Shown: positions 49,061 to 59,696, numbered from the stretch's first letter. The stretch: 64,000 bases of DNA from Klebsiella pneumoniae (GCF_000742135.1 NZ_KN046818.1:1240841-1304840); one strand, 5' to 3'. Notes: generated by a model not told the origin, from the letters alone. A program made the numbers and translations.

Positions 49061-50725
49061 TTATTTGTAGGCCGACTGGTGGACACCGACCGCGCGGCCT
49101 GATGGATCGTTCATGGTTTTGAACGCTTCATCCCACTCAATGGCTTTCGCTGAAGAGCAGGCCACCGACGGACCGCCAGGGACGCACTCCGCCGCGCTCG
49201 GCAGCGGGAACAGCTCTTCGAAGATCTCGCGGTACAGATAGCCTTCTTTGGAGGTCGGCGTGTTGTACGGGAAGCGGAAGCTTGCGGTTTCCAGTTGCTG
49301 GTCGCTGATCTGTTTGGCGGCCACTTCTTTCAGGGTATCGATCCAGCTGTAGCCGACGCCGTCAGAGAACTGCTCCTTCTGGCGCCAGGCGACGCTGGCC
49401 GGCAGGTAGGATTCAAAGCATTCGCGCAGAATGTGTTTTTCCATTTTGCCGTTGCCGCACATCTTATCCTGCGGGTTAATGCGCATCGCGACGTCGAGGA
49501 ACTTCTTGTCGAGGAACGGCACGCGGGCCTCCACGCCCCAGGCGGACATCGCTTTGTTGGCGCGGGCGCAGTCAAACATATGCAGCGCCTGCAGCTTACG
49601 CACCGTCTCTTCGTGCAGTTCTTTGGCGTTCGGCGCCTTATGGAAGTAGAGGTAGCCGCCGAACACTTCGTCCGAACCTTCGCCGGAAAGCACCATTTTG
49701 ATGCCCATGGCTTTAATTTTCCGCGACATCAGGTACATCGGCGTCGAGGCGCGAATAGTGGTCACATCGTAGGTTTCGATGTGATAGATAACGTCGCGGA
49801 TGGCATCCAGCCCTTCCTGGACGGTAAAGTGAATTTCGTGGTGCACGGTGCCGAGGTGGTTGGCCACCTCCTGCGCCGCTTTCAGGTCAGGAGAGCCTTC
49901 CAGACCGACCGCGAAAGAGTGCAGCTGCGGCCACCAGGCTTCGCTACGCTCCTGATCTTCGACGCGACGGGCGGCGAATTTCTTGGTGATAGCCGAGATG
50001 ACCGATGAATCAAGACCGCCGGAGAGCAGCACGCCGTAAGGCACGTCGGACATCAGGTGGCTTTTCACCGACTCTTCCAGCGCCTGGCGCAGCTCGTTCT
50101 TATCAGTAACATTGTCTTTCACCGCGTCGTAATCAAACCAGTCGCGCTGATAGTACTGGCGAATTTCGCCGTCTTTGCTCCACAGGTAGCTGCCCGCCGG
50201 GAACTCTTTAATGGTGCGGCATACCGGCACCAGCGCTTTCATTTCGGAGGCGACATAGAAGTTGCCGTGTTCGTCATGGCCCATATACAGCGGGATAATG
50301 CCGATATGGTCGCGGCCAATTAAGTACGCGTCTTTTTCGCTGTCATACAGGGCGAAGGCGAACATTCCCTGCAGATCGTCGAGGAACTCCGGGCCTTTTT
50401 CCTGATACAGCGCGAGGATCACTTCGCAGTCGGAACCGGTCTGGAACTGGTAGCGATCGCCATACTCCGCGCGCAGCGCCTGGTGGTTGTAGATCTCGCC
50501 GTTAACGGCCAGCGCATGGGTTTTTTCGGCGTTGTACAGCGGCTGGGCCCCGGCGTTGACGTCGACAATCGACAGGCGCTCGTGCGCCAGAATCGCTTTG
50601 TCGCTGGCATATACGCCAGACCAGTCCGGACCGCGGTGGCGCATCAGGCGGGAAAGCTCCAGCGCCTTTTTACGCAGCTCGCCTGCGTCAGTTTTAATAT
50701 CCAGTACGCCAAAAATAGAACACAT
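49061..50725 (-). CDS. asnB: Asparagine synthetase B, glutamine-hydrolysing
   Basis: This 554-residue enzyme forms asparagine from aspartate, ATP and glutamine. The N-terminal Ntn glutaminase domain has Cys2 (MCSIFG), RLSIVD and NGEIYNH. The synthetase domain has the PP-loop LLSGGLDSS (about 230) and GEGSDEVFGGY. ATG 50725 is fixed by the need for Cys at position 2 after Met removal; the longer open frame to 50830 is not coding. The upstream gap (50726-50973) holds a GGCTTCG/CGAAGCC hairpin in the leader. Confidence 0.97.
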   Translation of the reverse strand: MCSIFGVLDIKTDAGELRKKALELSRLMRHRGPDWSGVYASDKAILAHERLSIVDVNAGAQPLYNAEKTHALAVNGEIYNHQALRAEYGDRYQFQTGSDCEVILALYQEKGPEFLDDLQGMFAFALYDSEKDAYLIGRDHIGIIPLYMGHDEHGNFYVASEMKALVPVCRTIKEFPAGSYLWSKDGEIRQYYQRDWFDYDAVKDNVTDKNELRQALEESVKSHLMSDVPYGVLLSGGLDSSVISAITKKFAARRVEDQERSEAWWPQLHSFAVGLEGSPDLKAAQEVANHLGTVHHEIHFTVQEGLDAIRDVIYHIETYDVTTIRASTPMYLMSRKIKAMGIKMVLSGEGSDEVFGGYLYFHKAPNAKELHEETVRKLQALHMFDCARANKAMSAWGVEARVPFLDKKFLDVAMRINPQDKMCGNGKMEKHILRECFESYLPASVAWRQKEQFSDGVGYSWIDTLKEVAAKQISDQQLETASFRFPYNTPTSKEGYLYREIFEELFPLPSAAECVPGGPSVACSSAKAIEWDEAFKTMNDPSGRAVGVHQSAYK

Positions 50726-50973
50726 AGCCTTCTCCATTACCCTGTCGTGTTTGATGTTGTGCTGGCTTCGTCTCGTGGCGAAGCCTGAGTGCGTGCTTAA
50801 GAAAATGCCGTAAAGGGGGAGCAGGCGCAAGGGGTTTGCGGCCGGAAAAAGAAAAAACGTAACCGTGATTGTTGAACAGTGAAAAAAGCGTATCTTTTGA
50901 ACGGCTTTATTGAGGAATTCGTATTTATAGGTTGTTTTTATTAGATGGAGTAATTCTGATGGGCGCTAGAAAT

Positions 50974-51000
50974 GAAAAACCACGTCCTGCGACGTGGTTG
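50974..51000 (-). terminator. Intrinsic terminator of the nagBACD operon
   Basis: AACCACGTC/GACGTGGTT 9-bp stem, CTGC loop; the minus strand continues TTTTTCATT. It lies directly after nagD. Confidence 0.9.
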
Positions 51001-51003
51001 GCA

Positions 51004-51756
51004 TCAGAAAATATCGATTTCCGCGACGGAAGGGTAAATCCACGACGGGCGGAACGGCATGCTGTCGATATCGTCGAGGGTGGAGACGCCGGAGAGCACC
51101 AGAATAGTCTCCAGCCCTGCCTGGAAACCGGCCAGTATATCGGTGCGCAGGTTATCGCCGACAATCACCGTCTGCTCGGAGTGAGCCTGCATTTTATTCA
51201 GTGCTGAACGGATGATCCACGGGCTGGGTTTGCCGACGTAAAACGGCTTACGGCCGGAGATCTTCTCGATCCCGGCGCAAAGCGCGCCGCAGGCAGGGTA
51301 GAAGCCGCGACCGTGCGTATCCGGGTTAGTGGCAATGAAGCGGGCGCCGTTGGCGACGAAGAAGGCGGCCTTATGCATCATTTCCCAGTTAAAGGAACGA
51401 GTTTCCCCGACGATGACAAAATCCGGGTTCACATCGGTAATGGTAAAGCCGGCTTTGTACAGCTCGTGGATCAGCGCCCCTTCTCCCACCACGTAGGCTT
51501 TTTTGCCTTCCTGGCGACGCAGAAAATCGGCGGTGGCCATCGCTGAGGTGTAAAAGGCGCTATCCGGAACATCAATTCCAGCGGTGGCGAAACGGTTCGC
51601 CAGATCCTGGCCGGTTTGCGACGGGTAGTTGGTCAGCATTACCAGCGGCATGCCTTTATCGAGGATGCGCTTGATAAACTCGGCTGCGCCGGGAACGGCG
51701 ACGTTATCGTGCATCAGTACGCCGTCAATATCACAAATTATGTTTTGAATGGTCAT
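51004..51756 (-). CDS. nagD: HAD-family ribonucleotide monophosphatase NagD/UmpH
   Basis: This 250-residue HAD phosphatase (subclass IIA) has the nucleophile motif DIDGVLMHDN, motif II MLTNYPSQTG and motif III/IV VGDNLRTDI. It dephosphorylates nucleoside monophosphates, UMP best. It ends the nagBACD operon, though a direct role in N-acetylglucosamine use is not shown. 116 bp separate it from nagC. Confidence 0.95.
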   Translation of the reverse strand: MTIQNIICDIDGVLMHDNVAVPGAAEFIKRILDKGMPLVMLTNYPSQTGQDLANRFATAGIDVPDSAFYTSAMATADFLRRQEGKKAYVVGEGALIHELYKAGFTITDVNPDFVIVGETRSFNWEMMHKAAFFVANGARFIATNPDTHGRGFYPACGALCAGIEKISGRKPFYVGKPSPWIIRSALNKMQAHSEQTVIVGDNLRTDILAGFQAGLETILVLSGVSTLDDIDSMPFRPSWIYPSVAEIDIF

Positions 51757-51872
51757 GGTGGGTCCAGAATCATTAACAAAGACGAAACTATACGCGTCAT
51801 CGATGAGGTTTCACACCTCTGACGGGCGAGGCCCGTCCGTATCAAGGTGACGCGCTATCAGAAAAGGGGCGA

Positions 51873-53093
51873 TTAGCTCTCAAGCAAACGCTGCAGCAGC
51901 GTGCCATTAAGCATGGCGCGTTTGACCAGCGCGAAGGCGCCGATTGCAGAGCGGTGATCGAGGGTGGAGCGCACCACCGGCAGGTTCTTACGAAACGCCT
52001 TAAGTGCCTGGGCGTTAATGCAGCCTTCGATGGCCGGAAGAAGGACCTTTTCAGCTTCCACTATTTCGCCGGCGACGACGATTTTTTGTGGGTTGAACAG
52101 GTTAATGGCGATGGCGATCGTTTTCCCGAGGTGGCGCCCCACGTACTCAATCACCTCGCAGGCCAGGGCATCGCCCTTGTTGGCCGCTTTGCAGATAGTT
52201 TTGATCGTGCAGTCATCCGGCGTCAGACGGCTCTGGTAGCCCTGCTCCAGCAGGTGGCGAACCCGCTGTTCAATGGCGGCATTGGCCGCGACGGTCTCCA
52301 GACAGCCGAAGTTGCCGCAGTGGCAGCGTTCGCCCAGCGGGTCGACCTGAATATGGCCAATTTCGCCGACGTTGCCGTTGCGGCCGATAAAAATGCGCCC
52401 GTTGGAGATAATCCCCGCCCCGGTACCGCGGTGCACGCGCACCAGAATGGAGTCTTCGCAATCCTGGCTTGCGCCAAAATAGTGCTCGGCCAGCGCCAGG
52501 CTGCGGATATCGTGGCCAACAAAGCAGGTAACATTGAAGCGTTTCTCCAGCGCCCCGACCAGGCCCCAGTTTTCCACCGCAATGTGCGGCATATAGCGGA
52601 TCACGCCGCTTTCCGGGTCGACGAGGCCCGGCAGGATCACTGAGATAGCGATCAGCTCGCGAATTTTGCGCTGACAGTTTTCGATAAAGGTGGCGATGAT
52701 ATTCAGCAGGGCGTGTTCCAGCGTTTCCTGGGTGCGCTCGGGCAGCGGGAAGTGCTCCTCTTCCAGGGGCTTGCTGCTTAAATCATACAGGGTCAGAGTG
52801 GCGTCATAGCGGCCAAGCCGCACGCCGATGGCGTTGAAGCTGCGGGTTTCTGCGATGATAGAGATAGCGCGGCGGCCACCGGTGGAGGCCTGCTGATCGA
52901 CTTCTTTGATCAGGCCGCGCTCAATAAGCTGACGCGTGATTTTGGTCACGCTGGCAGGGGCAAGCTGGCTTTGTTCGGCTATCTGAATACGCGAGATGGG
53001 CCCATGCTGGTCAATCAGGCGGTACACGGCCGCGCTGTTCAGTTGTTTTACGAGGTCAACGTTACCAATTTGAGCTTGTCCGCCTGCTGTCAT
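51873..53093 (-). CDS. nagC: N-acetylglucosamine repressor NagC
   Basis: This 406-residue ROK-family regulator has an N-terminal winged HTH (about 30-75, ISRIQIAEQSQLAPASVTKI) and a sugar-kinase-like domain that binds GlcNAc-6-phosphate. The zinc motif CHCGNFGCLE is present. It represses nagBACD and nagE through paired operators (seen at 55261 and 55356) and also regulates chitin-oligosaccharide genes such as chiP. It is 8 bp downstream of nagA. Confidence 0.96.
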   Translation of the reverse strand: MTAGGQAQIGNVDLVKQLNSAAVYRLIDQHGPISRIQIAEQSQLAPASVTKITRQLIERGLIKEVDQQASTGGRRAISIIAETRSFNAIGVRLGRYDATLTLYDLSSKPLEEEHFPLPERTQETLEHALLNIIATFIENCQRKIRELIAISVILPGLVDPESGVIRYMPHIAVENWGLVGALEKRFNVTCFVGHDIRSLALAEHYFGASQDCEDSILVRVHRGTGAGIISNGRIFIGRNGNVGEIGHIQVDPLGERCHCGNFGCLETVAANAAIEQRVRHLLEQGYQSRLTPDDCTIKTICKAANKGDALACEVIEYVGRHLGKTIAIAINLFNPQKIVVAGEIVEAEKVLLPAIEGCINAQALKAFRKNLPVVRSTLDHRSAIGAFALVKRAMLNGTLLQRLLES

Positions 53094-53101
53094 ACTTTTA
53101 C

Positions 53102-54250
53102 TTACTCAGTGACGACCTCGTTACCATTAACGATGGTCTTGGTGATTATATAATCGCGTGTAAAGGCGGTCAGGTTAGCGACCATGCCCGGCGCAATGCT
53201 GCCGAGCTGCTTGTCCACGCCGATAGCGCGCGCAGGATAGAGCGTCGCCATGCGCAATACTTCGTCCAGTGCCACGCCGCAATGCTCAACCAGATTACGC
53301 ACCCCTTCAATCATGGTCAGGGAAGATCCGCTGAGGGTGCCGTTTTCATCTACGCACAGCCCATTGCGGTAGTATATTGTTTTCCCGGCAAAAATGAACT
53401 GGTCAATATTCGCCCCCGCCGGCGCGGTGGCGTCGGTGACCAGGCACAGCTTGTCGCCTTTCAGGCGCTTGGCGTTGCGCACGTTGGCGTAATCGACGTG
53501 CATCCCGTCGACGATGATACCGCAGTAGACATCCGGCTCGTCAAAAATCGCCCCGGCAAGACCCGGTTCGCGGCCGGTAATGTACGGCATCGCATTATAC
53601 AGGTGGGTGGCAAAGGTAATGCCCGCGCGGAAGCCGACTTTCGCCTCTTTCAGCGTAGCGTTGGAGTGGCCCGCGGAGACAACGATCCCGGCGGCGACCA
53701 GTTTGCGGATCACTTCTGGCTCAACGCGCTCAGGGGCGAGGGTCACTTTGGTGATCACATCGGCGTTGTCGCACAGGAAATCGACCAGCGCCGCGTCCGG
53801 TTTACGCACGTAGTCCGGATTGTGGGTGCCTTTCTTAACGATATTCAGCCACGGCCCTTCGAGATGCAGGCCCAGCGCCTGGTTCGGATGTTTTTGCAGA
53901 TATTCGCGCATCACGCGCACGCCTTGCTTCATCAGATCGTCGCTGGAGGTAATCAGCGTCGGCAGGAAGCTGGTGCAGCCTGAGCGTTCGTTGGCCTTCT
54001 GCATGATCTCCAGCGTTTCGACAGTGACCGCCTCTGGGCTGTCGTTAAACTGCACGCCGCCGCAGCCGTTGAGCTGGACGTCGATAAAACCGGGGGCGAT
54101 TATTGCGCCGTTGACTGAGCGCTGCTCGATGTCAGACGGCAAATCTGCCAGCGGACAAAGACGTTCGATAAAGCCATTAGCGATAACAACCGCATGGTCA
54201 TCGAGAATTTCATGACCGGTATAAACCCGGCCCTGGGTTAATGCATACAT
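53102..54250 (-). CDS. nagA: N-acetylglucosamine-6-phosphate deacetylase NagA
   Basis: This 382-residue amidohydrolase converts GlcNAc-6-P to GlcN-6-P plus acetate; removal of the NagC inducer depends on it. The zinc-site glutamate HLEGPWLN, the HSNATL and HLYNAMP histidines and the general base Asp in VTDATAPAG are present. The 113-bp spacer before it contains a strong hairpin. Confidence 0.96.
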   Translation of the reverse strand: MYALTQGRVYTGHEILDDHAVVIANGFIERLCPLADLPSDIEQRSVNGAIIAPGFIDVQLNGCGGVQFNDSPEAVTVETLEIMQKANERSGCTSFLPTLITSSDDLMKQGVRVMREYLQKHPNQALGLHLEGPWLNIVKKGTHNPDYVRKPDAALVDFLCDNADVITKVTLAPERVEPEVIRKLVAAGIVVSAGHSNATLKEAKVGFRAGITFATHLYNAMPYITGREPGLAGAIFDEPDVYCGIIVDGMHVDYANVRNAKRLKGDKLCLVTDATAPAGANIDQFIFAGKTIYYRNGLCVDENGTLSGSSLTMIEGVRNLVEHCGVALDEVLRMATLYPARAIGVDKQLGSIAPGMVANLTAFTRDYIITKTIVNGNEVVTE

Positions 54251-54335
54251 TACGACCCCCGGTATATACGCCTCATCAGGTCAGCGTTCGTTCGTTTGCC
54301 GCCGGCATGATGGTGCGTACAAAGAAAAAGATGAT

Positions 54336-54353
54336 CCCGCGCCAGGGCGCGGG
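54336..54353 (-). repeat. Hairpin in the nagB-nagA spacer
   Basis: CCCGCGCC/GGCGCGGG perfect inverted repeat with a 2-base centre, followed on the minus strand by ATCATCTTTTTCTTTG. It may attenuate transcription or mark an mRNA 3' end after nagB, giving NagB excess. Confidence 0.55.
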
Positions 54354-54363
54354 AAGGACTACA

Positions 54364-55164
54364 TTACAGACCTTTAATATTTTCAGCTTCTAATTCGTTG
54401 AAATATTTCAGCGTCTTCACTTTCAGCTCCATGGTGGACGGTTCGTCGCAGACGATCACCGCCTTCGGATGCAGCTGCAGACAGGTAATAGTCCACATGT
54501 GGTTGACGTTACCTTCTACCGCCGCCTGCAGCGCCAGCGCTTTCTGATGACCCAGCACCAGAATCATCACTTCTTCTGCGTCCAGCAGGGTGCCCACGCC
54601 GACGGTCAGCGCATATTTCGGTACCAGATCCACATCGCCGTCGAAGAAGCGGGAGTTCGCTACGCGGGTTTCATGGGTCAGGGTCTTAATACGGGTGCGG
54701 GACGCCAGAGAAGAGGCCGGTTCGTTAAACGCGATATGACCATCGTTGCCCACGCCGCCCATGAACAGGTGGATTTTACCGTAGGAACGAATTTTTTCTT
54801 CATAGCGACGGCATTCCGCATCGATGTCCGGCGCGTTACCATTCAGCAGGTTGATATTTTCTGCCGGAATATCAACGTGGTCAAAGAAATTACGGTGCAT
54901 AAAGCTATGATAGCTTTCCGGATGCTCTTTCGGCAGGCCAACGTATTCATCCATGTTAAAGGTGACGACGTGTTTGAAGCTAACCTGGCCTGCTTTATGC
55001 ATTTCAACCAGCGCCTTGTAGGCGGTCAGCGGGGTACCACCGGTTGGCAGACCCAGGACGAACGGACGGTCCGCGGTTGGTTTAAATGCATTAATGCGGT
55101 TAACGATATGGCGGGCAGCCCATTTACCGACCTGCTCAGCGGTTACCAGGGGAATCAGTCTCAT
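54364..55164 (-). CDS. nagB: Glucosamine-6-phosphate deaminase NagB
   Basis: This 266-residue allosteric enzyme converts GlcN-6-P to fructose-6-P and ammonia. The family active site is seen: the GLPTGGTPL phosphate loop, NMDEYVGL (Asp72), and [13 protein letters not shown] (Asp141, His143). It is activated by GlcNAc-6-P in E. coli. It is the first gene of nagBACD and divergent from nagE. Confidence 0.97.
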   Translation of the reverse strand: MRLIPLVTAEQVGKWAARHIVNRINAFKPTADRPFVLGLPTGGTPLTAYKALVEMHKAGQVSFKHVVTFNMDEYVGLPKEHPESYHSFMHRNFFDHVDIPAENINLLNGNAPDIDAECRRYEEKIRSYGKIHLFMGGVGNDGHIAFNEPASSLASRTRIKTLTHETRVANSRFFDGDVDLVPKYALTVGVGTLLDAEEVMILVLGHQKALALQAAVEGNVNHMWTITCLQLHPKAVIVCDEPSTMELKVKTLKYFNELEAENIKGL

Positions 55165-55260
55165 TCTTCACCTCTATAGTCAAAGTAGATTCTGGCGGAT
55201 TGGCGCCAGCACTCTAAGGAGAGTATTGCAGCAACTGCGCCGACCGGGGTCAATCCGTGT

Positions 55261-55283
55261 TGATTTTTTGAATGATAAAATAA
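55261..55283. promoter_or_regulatory. NagC operator at nagB
   Basis: TGATTTTTTGAATGATAAAATAA closely resembles the E. coli nagB operator. It lies about 100 bp upstream of nagB. With the nagE operator it allows NagC to loop the intergenic DNA. Confidence 0.75.
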
Positions 55284-55328
55284 GTTTTCGTTGTTAGCCA
55301 GTGCAAGGGAGGAGGGAATACGATATTT

Positions 55329-55344
55329 GGTGATAATTATCACA
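55329..55344. promoter_or_regulatory. CRP site between nagB and nagE
   Basis: GGTGA-TAATTA-TCACA matches 9 of 10 consensus positions (TGTGA-N6-TCACA). It lies midway between the two NagC operators, as in the E. coli divergon. Confidence 0.75.
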
Positions 55345-55355
55345 AAAAATACCCG

Positions 55356-55380
55356 TTTAATTTGCGATACGAATTAATTT
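55356..55380. promoter_or_regulatory. NagC operator at nagE
   Basis: TTTAATTTGCGATACGAATT and flanking AATTT, a near-palindrome equal to the high-affinity E. coli nagE operator type. It lies about 100 bp before nagE and about 95 bp from the nagB operator (about nine helical turns). Confidence 0.8.
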
Positions 55381-55478
55381 TTCACACACTTTGCCGGTAA
55401 GTGATAAAACCGACCTTGTTACACAATAAAAAAGTGGCTTTGAAATGAGCCTCATCGGGGTCTCATAGGGGGAATAAG

Positions 55479-57434
55479 ATGAATATTTTAGGTTTCTTTC
55501 AGCGACTGGGTAGGGCGTTGCAGCTCCCTATCGCAGTGCTGCCGGTCGCGGCATTGCTGCTGCGTTTCGGGCAACCAGACCTGTTGAATGTACCCTTCAT
55601 CGCGCAAGCGGGTGGGGCGATCTTCGATAATCTGGCGCTGATCTTCGCAATTGGTGTGGCATCAAGCTGGTCTAAGGATAACGCCGGTTCTGCGGCGCTG
55701 GCCGGTGCGGTAGGGTATTTCGTGATGACCAAAGCGATGGTCACCATCAACCCGGAAATCAATATGGGCGTGCTGGCCGGTATCATTACCGGTCTGGTGG
55801 CAGGGGCGGTATACAACCGCTGGGCCGGCATCAAGCTGCCGGACTTCCTGAGCTTCTTCGGCGGCAAACGCTTCGTGCCGATCGCCACCGGCTTCTTCTG
55901 TCTGATCCTCGCGGCGATCTTCGGCTACGTCTGGCCGCCGGTGCAGCACGCTATCCACTCTGGCGGCGAATGGATCGTCTCCGCAGGGGCGCTGGGTTCC
56001 GGTATCTTTGGTTTCATCAACCGTCTGCTGATCCCAACCGGTCTGCATCAGGTGCTGAACACCATCGCCTGGTTCCAGATTGGTGAGTTCACTAACGCCG
56101 CTGGCGCTGTGTTCCACGGCGACATCAACCGCTTCTACGCCGGCGACGGCACCGCGGGGATGTTCATGTCCGGCTTCTTCCCAATCATGATGTTTGGTCT
56201 GCCGGGTGCGGCGCTGGCGATGTATCTGGCGGCGCCGAAAGCGCGTCGTCCGATGGTAGGCGGTATGCTGCTGTCCGTGGCCATCACCGCGTTCCTGACC
56301 GGGGTAACCGAGCCGCTGGAATTCCTGTTCATGTTCCTGGCTCCGCTGCTGTACCTCCTGCATGCGGTGCTGACCGGTATCAGCCTGTTCATCGCAACGG
56401 CGCTCGGGATCCATGCGGGCTTCTCCTTCTCCGCAGGTGCAATTGACTACGTGCTGATGTACAGCCTGCCGGCCGCCAGCAAAAACGTCTGGATGCTGCT
56501 GGTGATGGGCGTGGTGTTCTTCTTCGTCTACTTCCTGCTGTTCAGCGCGGTGATCCGCATGTTCAACCTGAAAACGCCGGGTCGTGAAGACAAAGCCGCT
56601 GACGTGGTAACGGAAGAAGCCAACAGCAACACTGAAGAGGGGCTGACCCAGCTGGCGACCAGCTATATCGCCGCGGTGGGCGGAACGGACAACCTGAAAG
56701 CCATTGACGCCTGTATCACCCGTCTGCGTCTGACCGTGGGCGATTCGGCGAAGGTGAACGACGCCGCCTGTAAACGTCTCGGCGCGTCCGGGGTGGTGAA
56801 ACTGAATAAGCAAACCATCCAGGTTATCGTCGGTGCGAAAGCAGAGTCTATCGGCGATGAGATGAAAAAAGTGGTTACCCGCGGCCCGGTAGCGGCAGCG
56901 GCAGCCGCACCGGCTGGCAACGTCGCCACCGCAGCGCCCGCGGCTAAACCGCAGGCGGTAGCGAACGCGAAGACCGTTGAGTCGCTGGTTTCGCCGATTA
57001 CCGGTGACGTGGTGGCCCTCGAGCAGGTGCCGGACGAAGCCTTCGCCAGCAAAGCCGTCGGCGACGGGATCGCGGTGAAACCGACCAGCAACATCGTGGT
57101 GGCCCCGGCCGCCGGTACCGTGGTGAAAATTTTCAACACTAACCACGCGTTCTGCCTCGAAACCAACAACGGTGCGGAAATCGTCGTTCACATGGGTATC
57201 GACACCGTGGCGCTGGAAGGCAAGGGCTTCAAACGTCTGGTTGAAGAGGGCACGGACGTGAAGGCGGGTGAGCCGATTCTGGAAATGGATCTGGACTTCC
57301 TCAACGCCAACGCGCGCTCAATGATCAGTCCGGTCGTCTGCAGCAACAGCGATGACTACAGCGCGCTGGTGATACTGGCGAGCGGTAAGGTCGTTGCTGG
57401 CCAGACGCCGCTGTATGAGATTAAAGGCAAGTAA
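55479..57434 (+). CDS. nagE: PTS N-acetylglucosamine transporter EIICBA
   Basis: This 651-residue fused PTS permease imports and phosphorylates GlcNAc. Domains in order: EIIC (about 1-370, ten or so membrane segments), EIIB (about 390-465, phospho-Cys in DACITRLRLTV), an Ala-rich linker and EIIA (about 500-651, phospho-His in IVVHMGIDTV). GGGGGAA precedes the ATG. It is regulated by NagC and CRP through the intergenic sites. Confidence 0.97.
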   Translation: MNILGFFQRLGRALQLPIAVLPVAALLLRFGQPDLLNVPFIAQAGGAIFDNLALIFAIGVASSWSKDNAGSAALAGAVGYFVMTKAMVTINPEINMGVLAGIITGLVAGAVYNRWAGIKLPDFLSFFGGKRFVPIATGFFCLILAAIFGYVWPPVQHAIHSGGEWIVSAGALGSGIFGFINRLLIPTGLHQVLNTIAWFQIGEFTNAAGAVFHGDINRFYAGDGTAGMFMSGFFPIMMFGLPGAALAMYLAAPKARRPMVGGMLLSVAITAFLTGVTEPLEFLFMFLAPLLYLLHAVLTGISLFIATALGIHAGFSFSAGAIDYVLMYSLPAASKNVWMLLVMGVVFFFVYFLLFSAVIRMFNLKTPGREDKAADVVTEEANSNTEEGLTQLATSYIAAVGGTDNLKAIDACITRLRLTVGDSAKVNDAACKRLGASGVVKLNKQTIQVIVGAKAESIGDEMKKVVTRGPVAAAAAAPAGNVATAAPAAKPQAVANAKTVESLVSPITGDVVALEQVPDEAFASKAVGDGIAVKPTSNIVVAPAAGTVVKIFNTNHAFCLETNNGAEIVVHMGIDTVALEGKGFKRLVEEGTDVKAGEPILEMDLDFLNANARSMISPVVCSNSDDYSALVILASGKVVAGQTPLYEIKGK

Positions 57435-57460
57435 GGCTCCTGAGTCGAGTTTTTGCCTCA

Positions 57461-57492
57461 GCGGCGAAGGGAAACCTTCGCCGCTTTTTTTT
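57461..57492 (+). terminator. Intrinsic terminator of nagE
   Basis: GCGGCGAAGG-GAAA-CCTTCGCCGC followed by T8. Confidence 0.95.
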
Positions 57493-57612
57493 CCAGCAAT
57501 CGGCCCCATAATCCTCTTCTGATACCTATTTTACGTAACTAATAGTTGTCACTACGCCCTGCTTGTAAGATCATGTGCCGTTATACGTTGTTTACGCTTT
57601 GAGGAACCCGTG

Positions 57613-59280
57613 ATGAGTGAGGCAGAAGCCCGCCCGACTAACTTTATCCGTCAGATTATTGATGAAGATCTGGCTACCGGTAAACATACCACCGTTCACA
57701 CTCGCTTCCCGCCGGAGCCGAACGGTTATCTGCACATTGGCCATGCAAAATCCATCTGCCTGAACTTCGGCATCGCCCAGGATTATCAGGGCCAATGCAA
57801 CCTGCGTTTCGATGACACCAACCCGGTGAAAGAAGATATCGAATACGTTGAGTCGATTAAAAACGACGTGCAGTGGTTAGGTTTCCACTGGTCCGGGGAC
57901 GTATGCTACTCGTCTGATTATTTCGATCAGCTGCATCAGTATGCGGTTGAGCTGATCAACAAAGGTCTGGCCTATGTTGATGAACTCTCTCCTGATGAAA
58001 TTCGCGAATACCGCGGCACCCTGAAAGCGCCGGGTAAAAACAGCCCGTATCGCGACCGCAGCGTGGAAGAGAACCTGGCGCTGTTTGAAAAAATGCGCAG
58101 CGGCGGCTTCGAAGAAGGCAAAGCCTGCCTGCGCGCGAAGATCGATATGGCGTCGCCGTTTATCGTGATGCGCGATCCGGTGCTGTACCGCATTAAGTTC
58201 GCTGAGCATCATCAGACTGGCAACAAGTGGTGCATCTACCCGATGTACGACTTCACCCACTGCATCAGCGATGCGCTGGAAGGCATTACCCACTCGCTGT
58301 GTACCCTGGAGTTCCAGGACAACCGCCGCCTGTACGATTGGGTGCTGGACAACATCAGCATCCCGGTGCATCCGCGTCAGTACGAATTCTCGCGCCTGAA
58401 TCTCGAATACACCGTGATGTCCAAGCGTAAGCTGAACCAGCTGGTGACTGAGAAGCACGTGGAAGGCTGGGACGACCCGCGTATGCCGACCATCTCCGGT
58501 CTGCGTCGTCGCGGCTACACCGCCGAATCCATCCGTGAGTTCTGCAAGCGCATCGGCGTGACCAAGCAGGACAATACCATCGAGATGGCGTCGCTGGAGT
58601 CCTGCATTCGTGAAGATCTGAACGAAAACGCCCCGCGCGCGATGGCGGTGATCGATCCGGTGAAACTGGTTATCGAGAACTATCCGCAGGGCGAAAGCGA
58701 AATGGTGGTGATGCCAAACCATCCGAACAAGCCGGAAATGGGCAGTCGTGAAGTGCCGTTCAGCGCCGAAATCTGGATCGATCGCGCGGACTTCCGCGAA
58801 GAAGCCAACAAACAGTACAAGCGTCTGGTGCTGGGTAAAGAAGTGCGTCTGCGCAACGCCTACGTCATCAAAGCGGAACGCGTGGAGAAAGATGCCGAAG
58901 GCAATATTACCACCATCTTCTGCACCTACGATGCCGACACCCTGAGCAAAGACCCGGCCGACGGCCGCAAGGTCAAAGGCGTGATCCATTGGGTAAGCGC
59001 GGCGCATGCGCTGCCGGTAGAGATCCGTCTCTACGATCGTCTGTTCAGCGTGCCAAACCCGGGCGCGGCGGACGATTTCCTCGCGGTAATCAACCCGGAA
59101 TCGCTGGTGATCAAACAGGGGTACGCGGAGCCGAGCCTGGCGCAGGCCGAAGCCGGTAAAGCTTACCAGTTTGAGCGTGAAGGCTATTTCTGCCTCGACA
59201 GCCGCTATGCAACCGCAACCAATCTGGTGTTCAACCGCACCGTCGGGCTGCGTGATACCTGGGCGAAAGCGGGCGAATAA
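57613..59280 (+). CDS. glnS: Glutaminyl-tRNA synthetase
   Basis: This 555-residue class Ib synthetase charges the four tRNA-Gln genes found 9 kb to the left. The HIGH motif is in [10 protein letters not shown] and the KMSKS variant is VMSKRKL. Two C-terminal beta-barrels recognise the anticodon. Start codons GTG (57610) and ATG (57613) are adjacent; the ATG gives the E. coli N-terminus [11 protein letters not shown]. It is one residue longer than E. coli GlnS owing to an insertion around NYPQGESE. Confidence 0.97.
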
Positions 59281-59295
59281 CATTTCTTTTCTGTC

Positions 59296-59325
59296 AAAGC
59301 GTCGCTCCCAGCGGCGCTTTTTTTG
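59296..59325 (+). terminator. Intrinsic terminator of glnS
   Basis: AAAGCGTCGCT-CCC-AGCGGCGCTTT followed by T-rich TTTTG. Confidence 0.85.
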
Positions 59326-59333
59326 TTTCAGAA

Positions 59334-59546
59334 TCAGCTAATTAAACTTTTCATTTTCGCGATGCGAATTAATTCTGTTTCTGCGCGGTAATAAATAGCG
59401 CTTCTGATGTTTCCTGTCACATACAAAAAACCAATGTAATCGCTTTCAATGATTGCGTTTTTCCCTGATTTTGCAATGACTTCCATAACAAAATCATCAG
59501 AGATAAGACTGTAACAAAACGACATAAAATATGTGCGCTTTGTCAT
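59334..59546 (-). CDS. Doubtful small ORF upstream of chiP
   Basis: An open frame of 70 codons (102 if read from 59642), antisense to the chiP upstream region and AT-rich. It has no recognisable domain, no clear ribosome binding site and no homologue I know in E. coli at this place. The region 59326-59696 otherwise holds the chiP promoter. Retained only as a possibility. Confidence 0.2.
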   Translation of the reverse strand: MTKRTYFMSFCYSLISDDFVMEVIAKSGKNAIIESDYIGFLYVTGNIRSAIYYRAETELIRIAKMKSLIS

Positions 59547-59696
59547 AATCTTAAGCTTTGCCTCACGAAAAACATTGATAATTCGCGTCACGAAAAATAG
59601 TCTATCTATAGTGGTTTCGCGGTCTTTTTTACCGCCCCACATTTTGCAGTTTTATTTATTTTTTAGCGATTGACCGCTGGTCTTCGCCTTTTAAAA

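Noticed and set aside
55662-57191. 509-codon open frame antisense to nagE
   Set aside because: Shadow of the strongly biased nagE codons; no ribosome binding site and no family resemblance.
57877-59283. 468-codon open frame antisense to glnS
   Set aside because: Shadow of glnS; product lacks motifs and starts inside the synthetase.
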